NCBI GenBank assembly: GCA_040285825.1
Contig: JAUPSS010000002.1
Span: forward strand, 62,001-126,000
Origin: Eukaryota sp. TZLM1-RC
Lineage: Eukaryota; Metamonada: BaSk clade
DNA length: 64,000 nucleotides
Direction of reading: 5' to 3'
Shown: positions 54,401 through 64,000 of the stretch, piece by piece
Numbering within the stretch: the first letter of the stretch is position 1
How the letters are laid out: each line of letters starts with the position of its first letter
Translations under genes and position numbers: made by a program
The notes under the pieces: model-generated
What the model was told of the DNA's origin: nothing
Database searches by the model: none
The model's input: only the letters and a program-made list of their open reading frames with translations

Positions 54401-54750
54401 CCAGGGGACGACTGTTTGGAAGAAAGAGATGAAAAAGGAGGGAGTCGAGAAAGAGTAAGTTCTGGGTTGTCGAGAGAGGAGGAAATGAGGTGGTGTAGAC
54501 GTGGATCTGGGGGAGGAAGTTTGATTGTCGAAAATAAAGACAAGGGGTTTTCAATGTCATTGTCTTCATTTGACGTCACAGGAAGAAAAGGAGGACGAGG
54601 AAGGGGCTGAGATTGATAGAGCCAAGATGCAGAGAGAGATGGGGGTGTAACTGTAGGTTGAAAAGGTGTTCGTAGGACAGTGTCCGCATTGAGGTTCGGT
54701 ACAGGTGGGGGTTTACGTACTACGGGTGTGAGATAGGATTCGGTGTTCAT
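51427..54750 (-). CDS. CC2D2A-like ciliary transition-zone protein
   Basis: A 1107-residue single-exon protein. After a Pro-rich N-terminus and a long middle region comes a C2-like beta-sandwich (about residues 500-620, LSLSIQAVRASNVP ... TLSIFDEVLLP). Next is a transglutaminase/peptidase-like domain with GGDSAEHAILFANCLIKL and LVFGGTN. The C-terminus carries HPTRFNLSI, VGFPLHFNYTDD and FGLAVFVKGYPGSLFSIWVYL, which closely follow CC2D2A. CC2D2A is a component of the MKS/B9 complex at the ciliary transition zone, where it helps gate ciliary membrane proteins. This version lacks much of the N-terminal coiled-coil part. CEP76 has a similar C2 plus transglutaminase-like layout but fits the C-terminus less well. 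The ATG at 54750 is the first in the frame. Confidence 0.75.
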   Translation of the reverse strand: MNTESYLTPVVRKPPPVPNLNADTVLRTPFQPTVTPPSLSASWLYQSQPLPRPPFLPVTSNEDNDIENPLSLFSTIKLPPPDPRLHHLISSSLDNPELTLSRLPPFSSLSSKQSSPGEFRFVIDRVAIGTHPLLSEEHRIGFELLRAYRHFSSFLIHFTSEGSVNQVDVEQSIDLLNNFSNVLLNVLKLYKSLCKERIRSGFTLTSLVMKPGISINNYPVLENLSQNSETQEILRILNFCFDTLESKSLPVVGYQKSIVDQVLSRKWKGSANKLDRIVGSVEIYSKSKVLFSEKFKISFNQPDTRLDHSQSINFDYPPDPQSLFLTVSFDDITYTSPFPLNSNAYFDLSSVEGFSAELSAACSWIPGPLTDTISFLPSIQSKMIGTATSQVSSIEIPQSETQSQSAEHVDLTLTPSIALRRRLANSKRKLNESSLLKDEDEEQSFVSKFRKSNLALQATLSKMIAYDDLVIGPPRRVDEDQNSAIFDLLKPRRPLKPQPRNNIFKSGVGHGQELSLSIQAVRASNVPVRKSIENNQSSLLTPIDHKSVAPVLQATFRNQTAHTSPSSSSKPAWGETLTLPLGIQSNSNQITSIDADVTLSIFDEVLLPNPHDDRDTHSINLRKEKRFLGTVSIPFQSILIGAQKSARLEGTFSLEFPPFVEGYLPPGTEVDDVDSLNQSKMIGTTPIVTRSNQFSSSLRSFHQNTTVDTDHTFSVTVVLSLNPLPPLKISREPTYLSRVESKELIDRVLNWTNSLGSRFKDRTFLPIVPNLTASAVLICRYLRSDGIDPPQTLTTIPLLLHWVSLIPSVTDAVGFIGRKFVFTTCEEFLAIGGGDSAEHAILFANCLIKLNPNDKIYLVFGGTNLVHLGVFVLQIPANFESIASSKDVIYYDCTRGVSYLGNDVELPLTRVYSLVNCSNFYANVSAHVSPNSISYNISDSNHWSPLFKHQQSKWRSLQGKTLNIPDSIPSIGLRIEERLREKIRILVGKLRGHHPTRFNLSINPSLKHILQRLESSRVQEKAFLTTEYDSLMSKIRKSYHLVGFPLHFNYTDDITILNFIEKSGVFKIYSPNVEFGLAVFVKGYPGSLFSIWVYLVAIEDLRSAFAR

Positions 54751-55316
54751 TCTCTACATTGATGTTGAGTCGAAGGGTTGGAAGTAATGTACACGTATTC
54801 ATCTTCTAAAAACACTTGTTTTGTACACGTGTTCGAACACCGCATACTTAATCACAGTTCTTTTACTTTCCACAATTCCATCAATTGTCCAAACAAGACA
54901 TGCTCTTTTTGACAGATAGATCTTGAAGAACTTTTTTTAGATCCCTATCATCACGAGAATCTTGTTTACAGTTCAGGGTTTTTGTTTTGTAAATTATGTG
55001 AGTCTGACCTGATGTATTAGTGAACCATGTTGAGGAAACAGACAAAGAGTGAACAAGACTGATTTGATGTTGTTAGGTAAAAAACAAATACTTAAAAGTT
55101 ACAGAAAACACTAGGTGTGCATAACACCGCATTCGTGTTAATCTGTTGAAAACACGTGTTTCACGCGCCTGTTCGAACACTAGTGCCCCAGCACGTGCCA
55201 TGATTTTTGTACTAGGGTGAAAACCTTTTCATATGCATTTCCCTCCCACCCCATTCTTGGCCAACGGGTTAGTATAAAAACGTCACAGAGACATTTTACA
55301 AAGTCTGAAAAAGATT
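54751..55316. promoter_or_regulatory. Upstream region with repeated palindromes
   Basis: Lies 5' of the CC2D2A-like gene. Contains GTGTTCGAACAC (54829-54840, perfect palindrome) overlapping ACACGTGT, AAACACGTGTTT (55150-55161, perfect palindrome with an E-box-like CACGTG), TGTTCGAACAC again at 55170-55180, and another CACGTG near 55193. A TATA-like TATAAAAA lies at 55273-55280, about 40 bp before an ATG at 55317. The spacing of paired palindromes suggests transcription-factor sites, possibly shared between divergent starts. No binding factor can be named from the sequence. Confidence 0.4.
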
Positions 55317-55520
55317 ATGGTAGACTCTGGTGACTATTGCAATAAAAGGACAATTAATTTCAAACCGAAACAAAGAAATTCGTCTTTTCAAGCAAAGAAA
55401 ATGTTCCTGAGAGGTAGATATGGACGTGGTAAATCAATACTTCTTCGGGAAAATTGGCAGATAAAATTGGTGAAAAACTTGAAGCCCTTCATCCAACTGA
55501 AAATTTTTTTGCCCAAATGA
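55317..55520 (+). other. Small basic ORF preceding LINE-B sequence
   Basis: A 67-codon frame (MVDSGDYCNKR ..., basic and Gly/Arg-containing around FLRGRYGRGKS) starting about 40 bp past the TATA-like sequence. From about 55450 the same DNA in another frame reads as the LINE-B N-terminal part (LADKIGEKLEALHPTENFFAQ). It may therefore be the beginning of a LINE-B ORF carrying a frameshift, or a small host exon with LINE-B inserted behind it. I cannot decide. Confidence 0.3.
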
Positions 55521-56110
55521 GCCTTCAGTTTGTTAAAATTGGCTCCAAAATCATTTTCAGCCTCAAGAAGTTTTGTATGACATTGCTAAATTACCAAAAG
55601 AAAAAGCTGCTGGGCCTTCAGGCATTTCATTTGATTTGTTAAAAACTGCTTGTAAAGATTCTCCTGAAATTTCTGAGAATCTTGCCAGTAATTTTCAATG
55701 TGTTTAAATTATGTTCCTCCTCCTGAATTGAGTGCTGCCCGTTTAGTTGCTTTAGTTAAGCCTGCAAAACTCAACAAACCAGATGGAATTACACCCATTG
55801 CTATTCGAGAGTTTTTAAACAGATTGCATTTTTTCACTAATTTTCAACAGAAATTCTACTGCGGCGAGGGATTTTTTGAAGCCTTTCCAATTTGTTATTA
55901 AAACCATTAAAGGTGCTTCTGTTGTTTCAATGATTTCAGCTGTTTTTTCAATAGTCAGCAACATCAATATATTTTCAATTTGGATTTTAAAAATGCTTTT
56001 TTTGCCTGAAAAAGCTTCAACACCATTTGGTTAAATTTTATGAAAGCTTGGATTATGAAGTAAGACTTGGTGTGGTCAAAACAAAATTTTTTTTTCGCTT
56101 ACGGAAATTT
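55450..56110 (+). mobile_element. LINE-B fragment with internal deletion
   Basis: N-terminal LINE-B sequence (EKLEALHPTENFFAQ, then LPKEKAAGPSGISFDLL) leads to the beginning of the RT (FNLDFKNAF-like with frameshifts near 55980). It then jumps at about 56010 to the much later KKLQ ... FYESLDYEVRLG part, so about 1.3 kb of the element is missing internally. Many stops; dead. Confidence 0.7.
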
Positions 56111-56149
56111 TTTTAAATAACATTCGTAATAGTTCTGTTTTTTTAATAA

Positions 56150-57242
56150 TATTTATTTACCAGAAAACCTATAAATCACCATCTAAAAAATTCACCTCTC
56201 CCAAAACGAAACAACTAGATGTAACTCTCTCATAGTGAGATCCAAATGAAAGCAAAACATCAGAAAACATCTTAAACATCCCCTTAAAAATAAAAAACAC
56301 AATTCTATTTTGCCAAAACAATCTGTTGAAATTTCTGTTAGTTTTTCTCTTTACAATCATTTCGAAATCTGACAAAAAGCGTAAAGCCGGGGGAATAAGT
56401 GAACCAAATAGAGAAAATACAAATGGATACAAATTTTCTTTTGCATGCTGTTGGCCAGACAATTTGGACAAAAATTCTTTGTATTTTTTGATTTTGAAAA
56501 TTTCAGCCTTTGAAAGAGGATTATGAATTTCAGAATTAGCAAGCCTTTCATTTGAGACATTACAACGATCAGCAGACATAACATTCAATAAAATGAAGGT
56601 TCCATCGAGTCCAGCTAATATGACATCACTTCCAATATTTTTATGAAAATCATCTTCAGTATCAAACAAATTTGACAACAGAGGTTCCAAAAAGGATTCA
56701 ATTCTATGAAACTTACACATACAATGAAATTGGTCTCCTACAACATCGTGAACCTTGCTTCTATAAGTAATAAAATGCTTTCAATTTAACAAATGAGTAA
56801 TTGTAATTTTCAGAGAACATTTACAAATTCAATTATGAGGTAAATTATCATGCCAGATAAAGGAACGAAATCTTACATTCAAAGTCCAAGCAGAATCAGT
56901 TAAGAGAATGCCATATACTTGAGGAATTGTTGTTACTAAGGCAGAAGATGTACTATCACACATATCTTGCAAAATATTTGCAAATGCGGGATTCTTTTTC
57001 ATGGCGAAGCCAAGTCTAACATCAAAATCCAAGCTTTCAAAAACCTTTGACAATTTTTGTTGAAGCTTTTTACTGCAAAACTGCAAATTAAAAAAAAGAT
57101 TGGTTTGGAATTTTTTGAACTGATTGGGGAAAACATTTGGTCCAGATTGGTGGCGGCAAACTATCGAGTTCACAAGATACCTCATTCAAATATGGACTGC
57201 AACTAGGAACTAACAGATGAGAATCTTCAGGAAATCTACGAG
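56150..57242 (-). mobile_element. LINE-B C-terminal part, cut by E3
   Basis: Minus-strand LINE-B from 57242 (homologous to 49187) to its A-rich 3' end near 56150. Frames 57185-56829 and 56720-56169 give the linker, Cys/His motif region, endonuclease-like core (SDVILAGLDGTFILLNVMSAD) and C-terminus. A frameshift lies near 56800. The 5' part is interrupted by the E3 LTR at 57243 and would continue beyond the other end of E3, outside the window. Confidence 0.8.
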
Positions 57243-57323
57243 TGTTGGCGCCCTAAGGCTTATATAATATGAATAGAAAATAAATCAGACTTTTTTCTTT
57301 ACTACAATAGACTTTAGGCAACA
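57243..57323 (+). repeat. E3 5' LTR (81 bp)
   Basis: Matches the E2 LTR except for two additional T bases in the run near 57291-57296. Followed by ATAATTATTGGCC as in E2. Confidence 0.95.
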
Positions 57324-57400
57324 ATAATTATTGGCCATTTTAAAGTCAAAAGGTATACCATAACTTCAGCATTAGTGAACATCTTCAGACACTTTACAGC

Positions 57401-60400
57401 ATGTCAGACATCTCCCAACCAGATATCTCTGACTCTAATCCACCACTTAATATGCAGCAGGTACCAGCGTCACATACACATGATATAGAGGGCAACGAGG
57501 CAACGGACCCGGATCCCACCTCCCCCTCCCTTAATGTAGAAGAAGATGAAAGAGTGGACGAGGTCCCTCCATCTTCAACAACAGAAGAGGTAACGAGAAC
57601 GGACCCGGCTCCCTCTCCCCTCAGGAAAAAAGAAACAGAAGAGGTAACGAGAACGGACCCGGCTCCCTCTCCCCTCAAAGCAATGGAAGAGGCAACGAGA
57701 ACGGACCCGGCTCCCTCTCCCCTCAGGAAAAAAAGAAACAGATGAGGCAACGAGAACGGACCCGGTTCCCTCTCCCCTCAGGAAAAAAGAAACAGATGAG
57801 GTTACGAGAACGGACCCGGCTCCCTCTCCCCTCAAAGCAATGGAAGAGGCAACGAGAACGGACCTGGCTCCCTCTCCCCTCCCAATTCTAGAACCTGTCT
57901 CAAAGGGAACGGATGGAGATCCCACCTTAGACACGTCTTCCCCATTAGGAGAATATGAAGAAATTCAATCTCAACTAGATGAAATGGAGGGAGAAGACGA
58001 CTCTTCTGAGGGGTTCTACAAGTTATTAAGAGAGGACGCGGAGGCTTACCTCGAACCAACAGATTTCTATCTGTTCGAGCAACTTCCCCCTTTATGGAGT
58101 TACGTTCAAAAAAGAGGCAGAAACGTTGGTTTTCAGACCCTCGGAATGATTGGGGATACCCAAAAGGTATTGGAAATTCCCCTCAATGAAAGGAATGAAC
58201 TCATAAAGGCACTCGATAAATTGAGTAGAGAGACATTCGGGCGTAACGCAGAACGCCGCCCCAGAATCTCTGGAATGGACAAGAGAATCAATGAATTGAT
58301 GTCTCTTCCCATCAAAGATAGATTGGATTGGAAGGCCTCCTTCCTAGATCAATACGGCAGGAGAATAAGGTTTCTCTCCATCGAACAGAGAAGTAGGACC
58401 GACTCGGAAGACATCCTACAATCCAAATTGCCTGCCTGGTTTGATCCTAACTTTGATACGGAAATCCATAATTACACGGAGCTGACAGAGGGTGCTCCCA
58501 CATATTTTAGGGAATTTATGGAGCAGGAGGATAGTAGTGAACAAGACAAGCTTGAACCAGTAACCCCCTGGTTTGATGCAGACGCTCTAAATAACATTCA
58601 TACGGAACGATCAGCTGTATCCACGTATAGGAGCCGTCCTAACAACTACACCCAACAACATGGTAACTCGTTCACAAAACAACGAGAGTTTAGACAATGG
58701 GTAACGGGAGATCCATCCACATCTCTCCACCTTCCCAAACTGCCTGTTGTAGCCCCTATAATTTCTGAAAAAGCCAACCAATACAGGTCTGCTCTATCGA
58801 CAGCATACCCGATCATGTTCCAACAGTGAACGTCCCGGAACCTGTAACAAGACAAGACGTTGCACCTCAGGAAGAACCAACTTCCTCTCAACCCATGGAA
58901 AGTGAAATTGGAGAAGACATTGAGTTGAACGGGCCAGTCGTTGGAGAAACGGCTCCTCCTCAACCCTCAGTAAGAGACTCTTCTTCCGATAGACCTATGC
59001 GTATTGAGGACCTACAATCCTCAAGAAGAGCTATTGACATGAGCATAGCTAGTAGCCTTCATAGACAGATTGATCCACGGTCTAAGGATATCGACTATAA
59101 AAGACCTCGATTATCCGCTGATGACCCTATTAACAAAATGTCTATCATAGCTTTTCTTTTAAAATTTCAAACTTGGGATAAATACGGGCGAAAGATAGTT
59201 AATAGAAGCTTCGAAGCCCCAGGTCAATCAGATTGGACCAGAGCCTTTATGATAGCTACCCAGCTATTTGGAGAAGGCCAAGCAGAAATAACCCAAGATA
59301 GGATTAAAGATCTCCCCAAACATATACGCGACGAGATCACCAGGGATACAACACAGCCTTTGGTAAGGATTGATCCAGCTATAACAGATAAGCTCGGACC
59401 CCCAATCCACCATTATGATTTATTTAGGAGCATGATGATGAGCACTTGCCCCACAGGAATATCCAGCATGATCGACCCTAGCCTTCTATCTAGATGGCAG
59501 AGTCAAGGTTTACTCGGTGTTGATTATACCGACGCCGACGTCATGGTATTTCTGTTAAAAAGAACGCAATTCACATCATATCATGAGGCTTGTACAGCTC
59601 TAATGAAGCCTAGAATAAATTGGAGGAAAATCCACAATAGGCATGAGGCTGACAACGAGTTTGGTCGTTATGTAGAAGATTTTGGAGACGTCTTGAGAAT
59701 GACCACCTACATGACCGACCTAACCATCCCCGATTTAATTAGAGGAAGCAGTGGGTTGATAACCATATCTCCCGCTCTAATAGCCGAGTACTTCCTTATG
59801 GGTCTGGATAACTTTGCTATATCAAGCGAACTCCTCCCAGTATGGACTAGGGAATCCTTGTGGGACTCACCGAACAGAACAACTCTACTCGATTTGATAT
59901 CGACAACGAGAAGACATTTCCTCGCTTGGTGTTACACAGCAGGAAACAAGCCCACAATGGATGTACTAAGGAACAGGGCTAACGAAGAAGATATTCCTTT
60001 GGGACTCACGGCAATGAGAACTTACTCAAGAGGAGTAACACCATCAGCCCAGGCTCCAACAAAACGAGCAAGACGATCAGGTGGAAAGTCAAGAGGAACC
60101 CCTCAACACAAATACATCCCTGAAAAGCATGAACGAGAAGGGTCAAAATTCTGTACATTCTGCAGCAACGTCGAAGGTAACAATCCTGTTGGCCACACTG
60201 TATTCGAATGCAAAGATCCTCGTTGTGCTAGAAGCAGAGTTCCCAAAGAAGAAAGATTCAGATTAGGAGAACAGGAGGCGCCTGCTAGTAGAGGCAGTGT
60301 AGAAAGGGGCCGAGGTGGCCGTGGTAGACGTGTACATAGATTCAAATTTAGAGGCCGTGGAGGCCGTTATAGAGGTCATAAAGGAAGAGGTCAGTACAGA

Positions 60401-63400
60401 CCTATACATAACATAAACACAACAGAGGACATATCATCAAACGCATCCCCTACTGAGTCAAAACCGACCCGTTCGAGTACGGTTCCTCACAGACGGATCA
60501 ACAACAGCAACCGGAACAGCAGGACAGGCAACTTTCCTAATCGGGTACATATCAACGCAATCAATCACAACCAATCAACAACCGATTTAGGAAACCCAGT
60601 CAACAACTTTCCAACAGCTCAACAAAATCTTTTAATTCCTCTACAAATTCACCAAACCAGCTCTGATATCAATAGCATTTTTGATATTAATTCTACGGTT
60701 AGTGAAAACCACGTCAGGTCCCAGCGTTCTCCATTTCTAAGACTGGAGATATCAATAAATGATATTAAAATGATTGCGACTATAGATTCGGCTGCGTTTT
60801 GTTCAGTTATTACTGCAGATTTAGCTGAACAATGCCATATGTCAATCAATAGCAAGGATACTATTAAGTTCTTACCAGCTAATAACGTATCCACAAAATC
60901 GCTAGGGAGTGCAACTGGTATTCTGTCGTTCAACGTAGGAAGCATTGCGCAACAAGTTCACTATAAACATACTCTTCCCATAATCCCGGGTTCGAACAAA
61001 TTATTAATAGGGACAGACATGTTAAAAGCACTTGGGCTTCAGACGGATGATGGTCTTTTCATTAGATTAGACAAAGAACACCGCACTTTGCTAAATGCAG
61101 AATCAGAATTCGACTCTAGGATCGCTCAACATTCGATTGGGAACTTAGATAACCAATCACCAAGTCCTTCTGATTTTGAGGAGCAATTAGCAAGATCTGG
61201 ATGTGAGATAAATTTAGATGATAGTAATAATAAATTAAAATTAACGAGTCTACTAAAATTATTCAGCGATGTTTTTAGTGAAACTCCTAATAGAAAAGGA
61301 ATCGATTGTAATCCTCTAACAATCCCCTTTAGAGATGAGAATGCTATAGTACATAAACCTGCTAGACGGTTAAATCCCAGCAAAATGGAAATAGCAAACA
61401 AAATATTTGATGAACTGATCGAAATGGGCTATGCAGTTGAATCTAATTATAAATTCAGCTCTCCTATTGTCTTAGTTATATACCCTGACGGCAAAAAAAC
61501 CCAGGTTAACTGGAGACTTTAGTGGTAAAGATGGAGTTAATGCCCATACGATTTCAGTAGAGCCTAATCTACCTAGGATTAGTGATATATTAGAATTTTT
61601 GAGTAGAGCAAATTACATCGCCACGCTTGATTTACCAAAAGCTTTCTGGCAGATGAATGTTGCTGAGAAGGATATTGAGAAAACATCAATCTCAATCCCT
61701 GGAAGATCAATTATGTTTAAAAAGAGCTTGCTTCGGATTAAAGAACATCCCAGCAGTTTTCCAAAATGTAATGATGGAAATATTCCAAATTGATGGCGTT
61801 TTTATATATATTGATGATATCATAATAGTTGGAACGACTTTCGAAGATTTCTATAAGTGATTACAAAGAGTCCTCCAATGCGCCAGAAATAGACGTGTAA
61901 ATATAGGCTTACGTAAATGTAAATTCGTAACATCAAAACACCCTATCGACATTTTAGGAAGTACCTTCCAGGATAAAACTAGATTTATAAGTAAGAAAAA
62001 AATCGAAGCCTTGATGAGAATCCCTAGACCAAAAACAGTGAAAGAAGTTCGCTCATTGGTAGGATCCATCAATTATATTAGAGATTGGCTTCCAGGTATT
62101 TCTGAATTAATTGCTCCAATTAACGAGCTAATTAAAGGAAAACCCAGAATAATTAAATGGACTTGCAAGCATGACGATTACTTAAAACAAATAAAAGACC
62201 TAATAGTAAACCACATGCCCCTTGAATTACCAGCTCCGGGCAAGCGAGTATTGATAAGTACTGACGCATCAGATGTAGCAGTAGGAGGTGTTATTTGGCA
62301 AGAAATTGAACCCTACTCCCCTGCAGGAACCCCGCTAAATAAAAGGAAAGTGAAACCTTTGTCATTCTATAGTAGATTACTTACAGAAACACAAAGAAAA
62401 TGGTCCACCTTACAAAAAGAATTATACGCAATACTTCTGATTTTAACTGAAAGTTGTTTAGAAAGCTACTTGTTAACTAGACATTTAACAATTTTCACAG
62501 ATCATAAAAACATTGCATTCCTGGCTACAGCCCCAGAGAAAAATAGAATTGTAAAGAGATGGCTGCCGATACTATCTGAATTCGACTTTGACATAGTCCA
62601 CGAACCTGGTGAAGACAACCATTGGGCAGATATGTTATCGAGGAATATTGATTTGGATCAAAACGAGGAAACTCCTTCTATTTGTAGTATAAATATACCA
62701 GACACTTTACTTTCAAATTACGAGATACCTCCACTAGACGATGATTCTGATTCGGATCTTGAAGACATCCCTTCAATCTCATCTCTAAGTAGACACCAAG
62801 ACCTACCTATTTTTTCTTCTTGGCTGTCTAAGATAAGATCTGAACAACAAATAGCCAAAAACAACAACGACTCTTTATTTGATAACGCAATTCTAGATGT
62901 AAACACTCAAATTTGGAAAAATAATAAAAACAAAATTTTGATTCCAAAGAGCCTCAGAAAACAGGCACTATTATTAATACATGGTTTGGTTCAATCTGGT
63001 CACCCCAGCAAAAACGATAGTTTACACAAACTGTCCAAAAGTGATTTCTACTGGCCCAATATGAGAAAGGACCTTATTAATCATGTCAAAAGATGCCCAA
63101 CTTGTCAAAAAACGGCTCCAGTTAAAAGATCAAAAACACCTTCCACAGGATCTTTATGGGCAGATCGTCCTTTGCCAGATTAAATGTCGATACAATTGGA
63201 CCCCTAAATTCTGACAACGAAGGAAATAAATATCTATTAGTATTTGTAGACTCTTTTACTGGATATACAATTTTAGTCCCTCTAAAAGAACTCAATGCCT
63301 TAGAAACCGCAGATGCCTTGATTTGGAATGTTTGCGCTATCTTTGGCATACCTATGTTAATTCATAGTGATAATGGACCTGAGTTCGCCAATGAGACTTT

Positions 63401-64000
63401 CAAAATAGTGTGTAACAGATTAGCGATTGAGATGAGTAACTCAATTCCCCACTATTCAGAAAGTAATGGACTTGTAGAACGTAAACATAGAGACGTTCTT
63501 CAATGCTTAAGGAAACTATTAATAGATTTCAATGATTACGGAAATTGGTCTACATACGTACCTATATCCCAACTATTAATAAATTCTACTAAAAGCAGAA
63601 AAACTGGTTTTACCCCATACGAACTCATGTTCGGTTCTTCGATTAGTCCAAGAACAGACCCTGCTAATATATTAGGAAATTTATCCAAATTTGAAACTAA
63701 TATCCCTTTATTAGATGACATCAAAATGAAAAACACTCGTCTACAAGAAAAAAAGGGAAGAAGCAGAGCGTCACCAAACATTAAATACTCCGTCTTCAGT
63801 AGATAATACTAATTCGTGTTTTATAGTATTTAATATTGGTGACTACGTCTTACGTAAAACCAAGCAAAATAATAAATTGCATGGATCTTGGAATGGACCA
63901 TTTTTAGTTATTGACCTTCCTTCCAAATCCACTTTATTATTGAAGAATCTTACTACTGGCACAGAATTAAAAGCTGCCAAGAAAGATTGCAAAATCTATA
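57401..64000 (+). pseudogene. E3 Gag-Pol, interrupted by small frameshifts
   Basis: Same plan as E2: tandem EVTRTDPAPSPL-type repeats (six units here against four in E2), capsid region, atypical knuckle, protease with TIDSAAFCSVI, RT with FIYIDDII, RNase H and integrase. Breaks relative to E2: +1 A in an A-run near 57735, -1 A near 58770, +1 A near 61497, +1 A near 61722, -1 T near 63172, +1 A near 63750, and one substitution AGA to TGA at 61858-61860. All indels are single bases in homopolymers, so some may be sequence errors. As given, no full polyprotein can be made. The ATG (57401) corresponds to the E2 start. Confidence 0.85.

Larger units (their letters stand above)
57243..64000 (+). 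mobile_element. E3: Ty3/gypsy-like element, E2 family, truncated by window end
   Basis: Starts with an 81-bp LTR (TGTTGGCGCC ... TAGGCAACA) nearly identical to the 79-bp E2 LTR (two extra T bases in a T-run). The internal region is very similar to E2 throughout, extending beyond the integrase when the window ends. It is inserted into a minus-strand LINE-B copy. The 3' LTR and target duplication lie outside the window. Confidence 0.95.

Noticed and set aside
1-64000. tRNA or rRNA genes
   Set aside because: No cloverleaf with a TTCGA-type loop or conserved rRNA stretch was recognised by eye; a covariance search could still find one.

Overview
The window is eukaryotic, AT-rich and dominated by transposable elements. 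It holds a few scattered, intron-poor housekeeping genes: POP1 of RNase P/MRP, TRM7/FTSJ1, a two-RRM protein and a CC2D2A-like ciliary transition-zone protein. The CC2D2A-like gene implies a lineage that builds, or recently built, cilia or flagella. The only intron I can place is 32 nt long, which points to a compact protist-like genome. Stop codons behave as in the standard code. I cannot name the species.

Layout. 1-290: 3' tail of a LINE (family A). 636-6135: decayed, unusually C-rich Ty3/gypsy-like element (E0, + strand), with a probable 3' LTR starting at 6136. 7178-33624: head-to-tail array of eight ~1.56-kb units, each carrying a small tristetraprolin (TTP/ZFP36)-type CCCH zinc-finger gene. 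Two full-length Ty3/gypsy elements on the minus strand interrupt it: E1 (11421-18791, 155-bp LTRs) and E2 (23506-30693, 79-bp identical LTRs). Both have 4-bp target duplications and sit at almost the same place of the repeat unit. 33702-34010: small unknown gene. 34650-36880: LINE-A debris, a possible MITE, a Fanzor (TnpB-like) relic and a solo LTR. 37061-39352: POP1 (-), with a tiny LINE-A insertion at its start. 39391-41400: 5'-truncated LINE-A. 41540-41985: second Fanzor-like relic. 43129-43880: RRM gene (-). 44916-45152: bacterial-type DUF3006 gene (-). 45829-50245: LINE-A/LINE-B nest. 50483-51280: TRM7 (+). 51427-54750: CC2D2A-like gene (-). 55300-57242: LINE-B fragments. 57243-64000: third gypsy element (E3, + strand, same family as E2), cut by the window end.

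How the parts relate. The CCCH proteins keep both C-x8-C-x5-C-x3-H fingers, the 18-residue linker of TTP and a C-terminal RLPLFERLC motif resembling TTP's CNOT1-binding motif. They therefore look like a minimal, tandemly amplified family of mRNA-decay recruiters. Copies 1, 3, 7 and 8 look intact, copy 4 has lost a zinc ligand, copies 2 and 6 share one nonsense mutation, and copy 5 has a homopolymer frameshift. The retroelements are recent: E2's LTRs are identical and E1's differ at one base. They show unusual coding architecture, including an in-frame UAA before the nucleocapsid knuckle in E1, coding sequence running into both LTRs in E1, and a D-S-A protease site in E2/E3.
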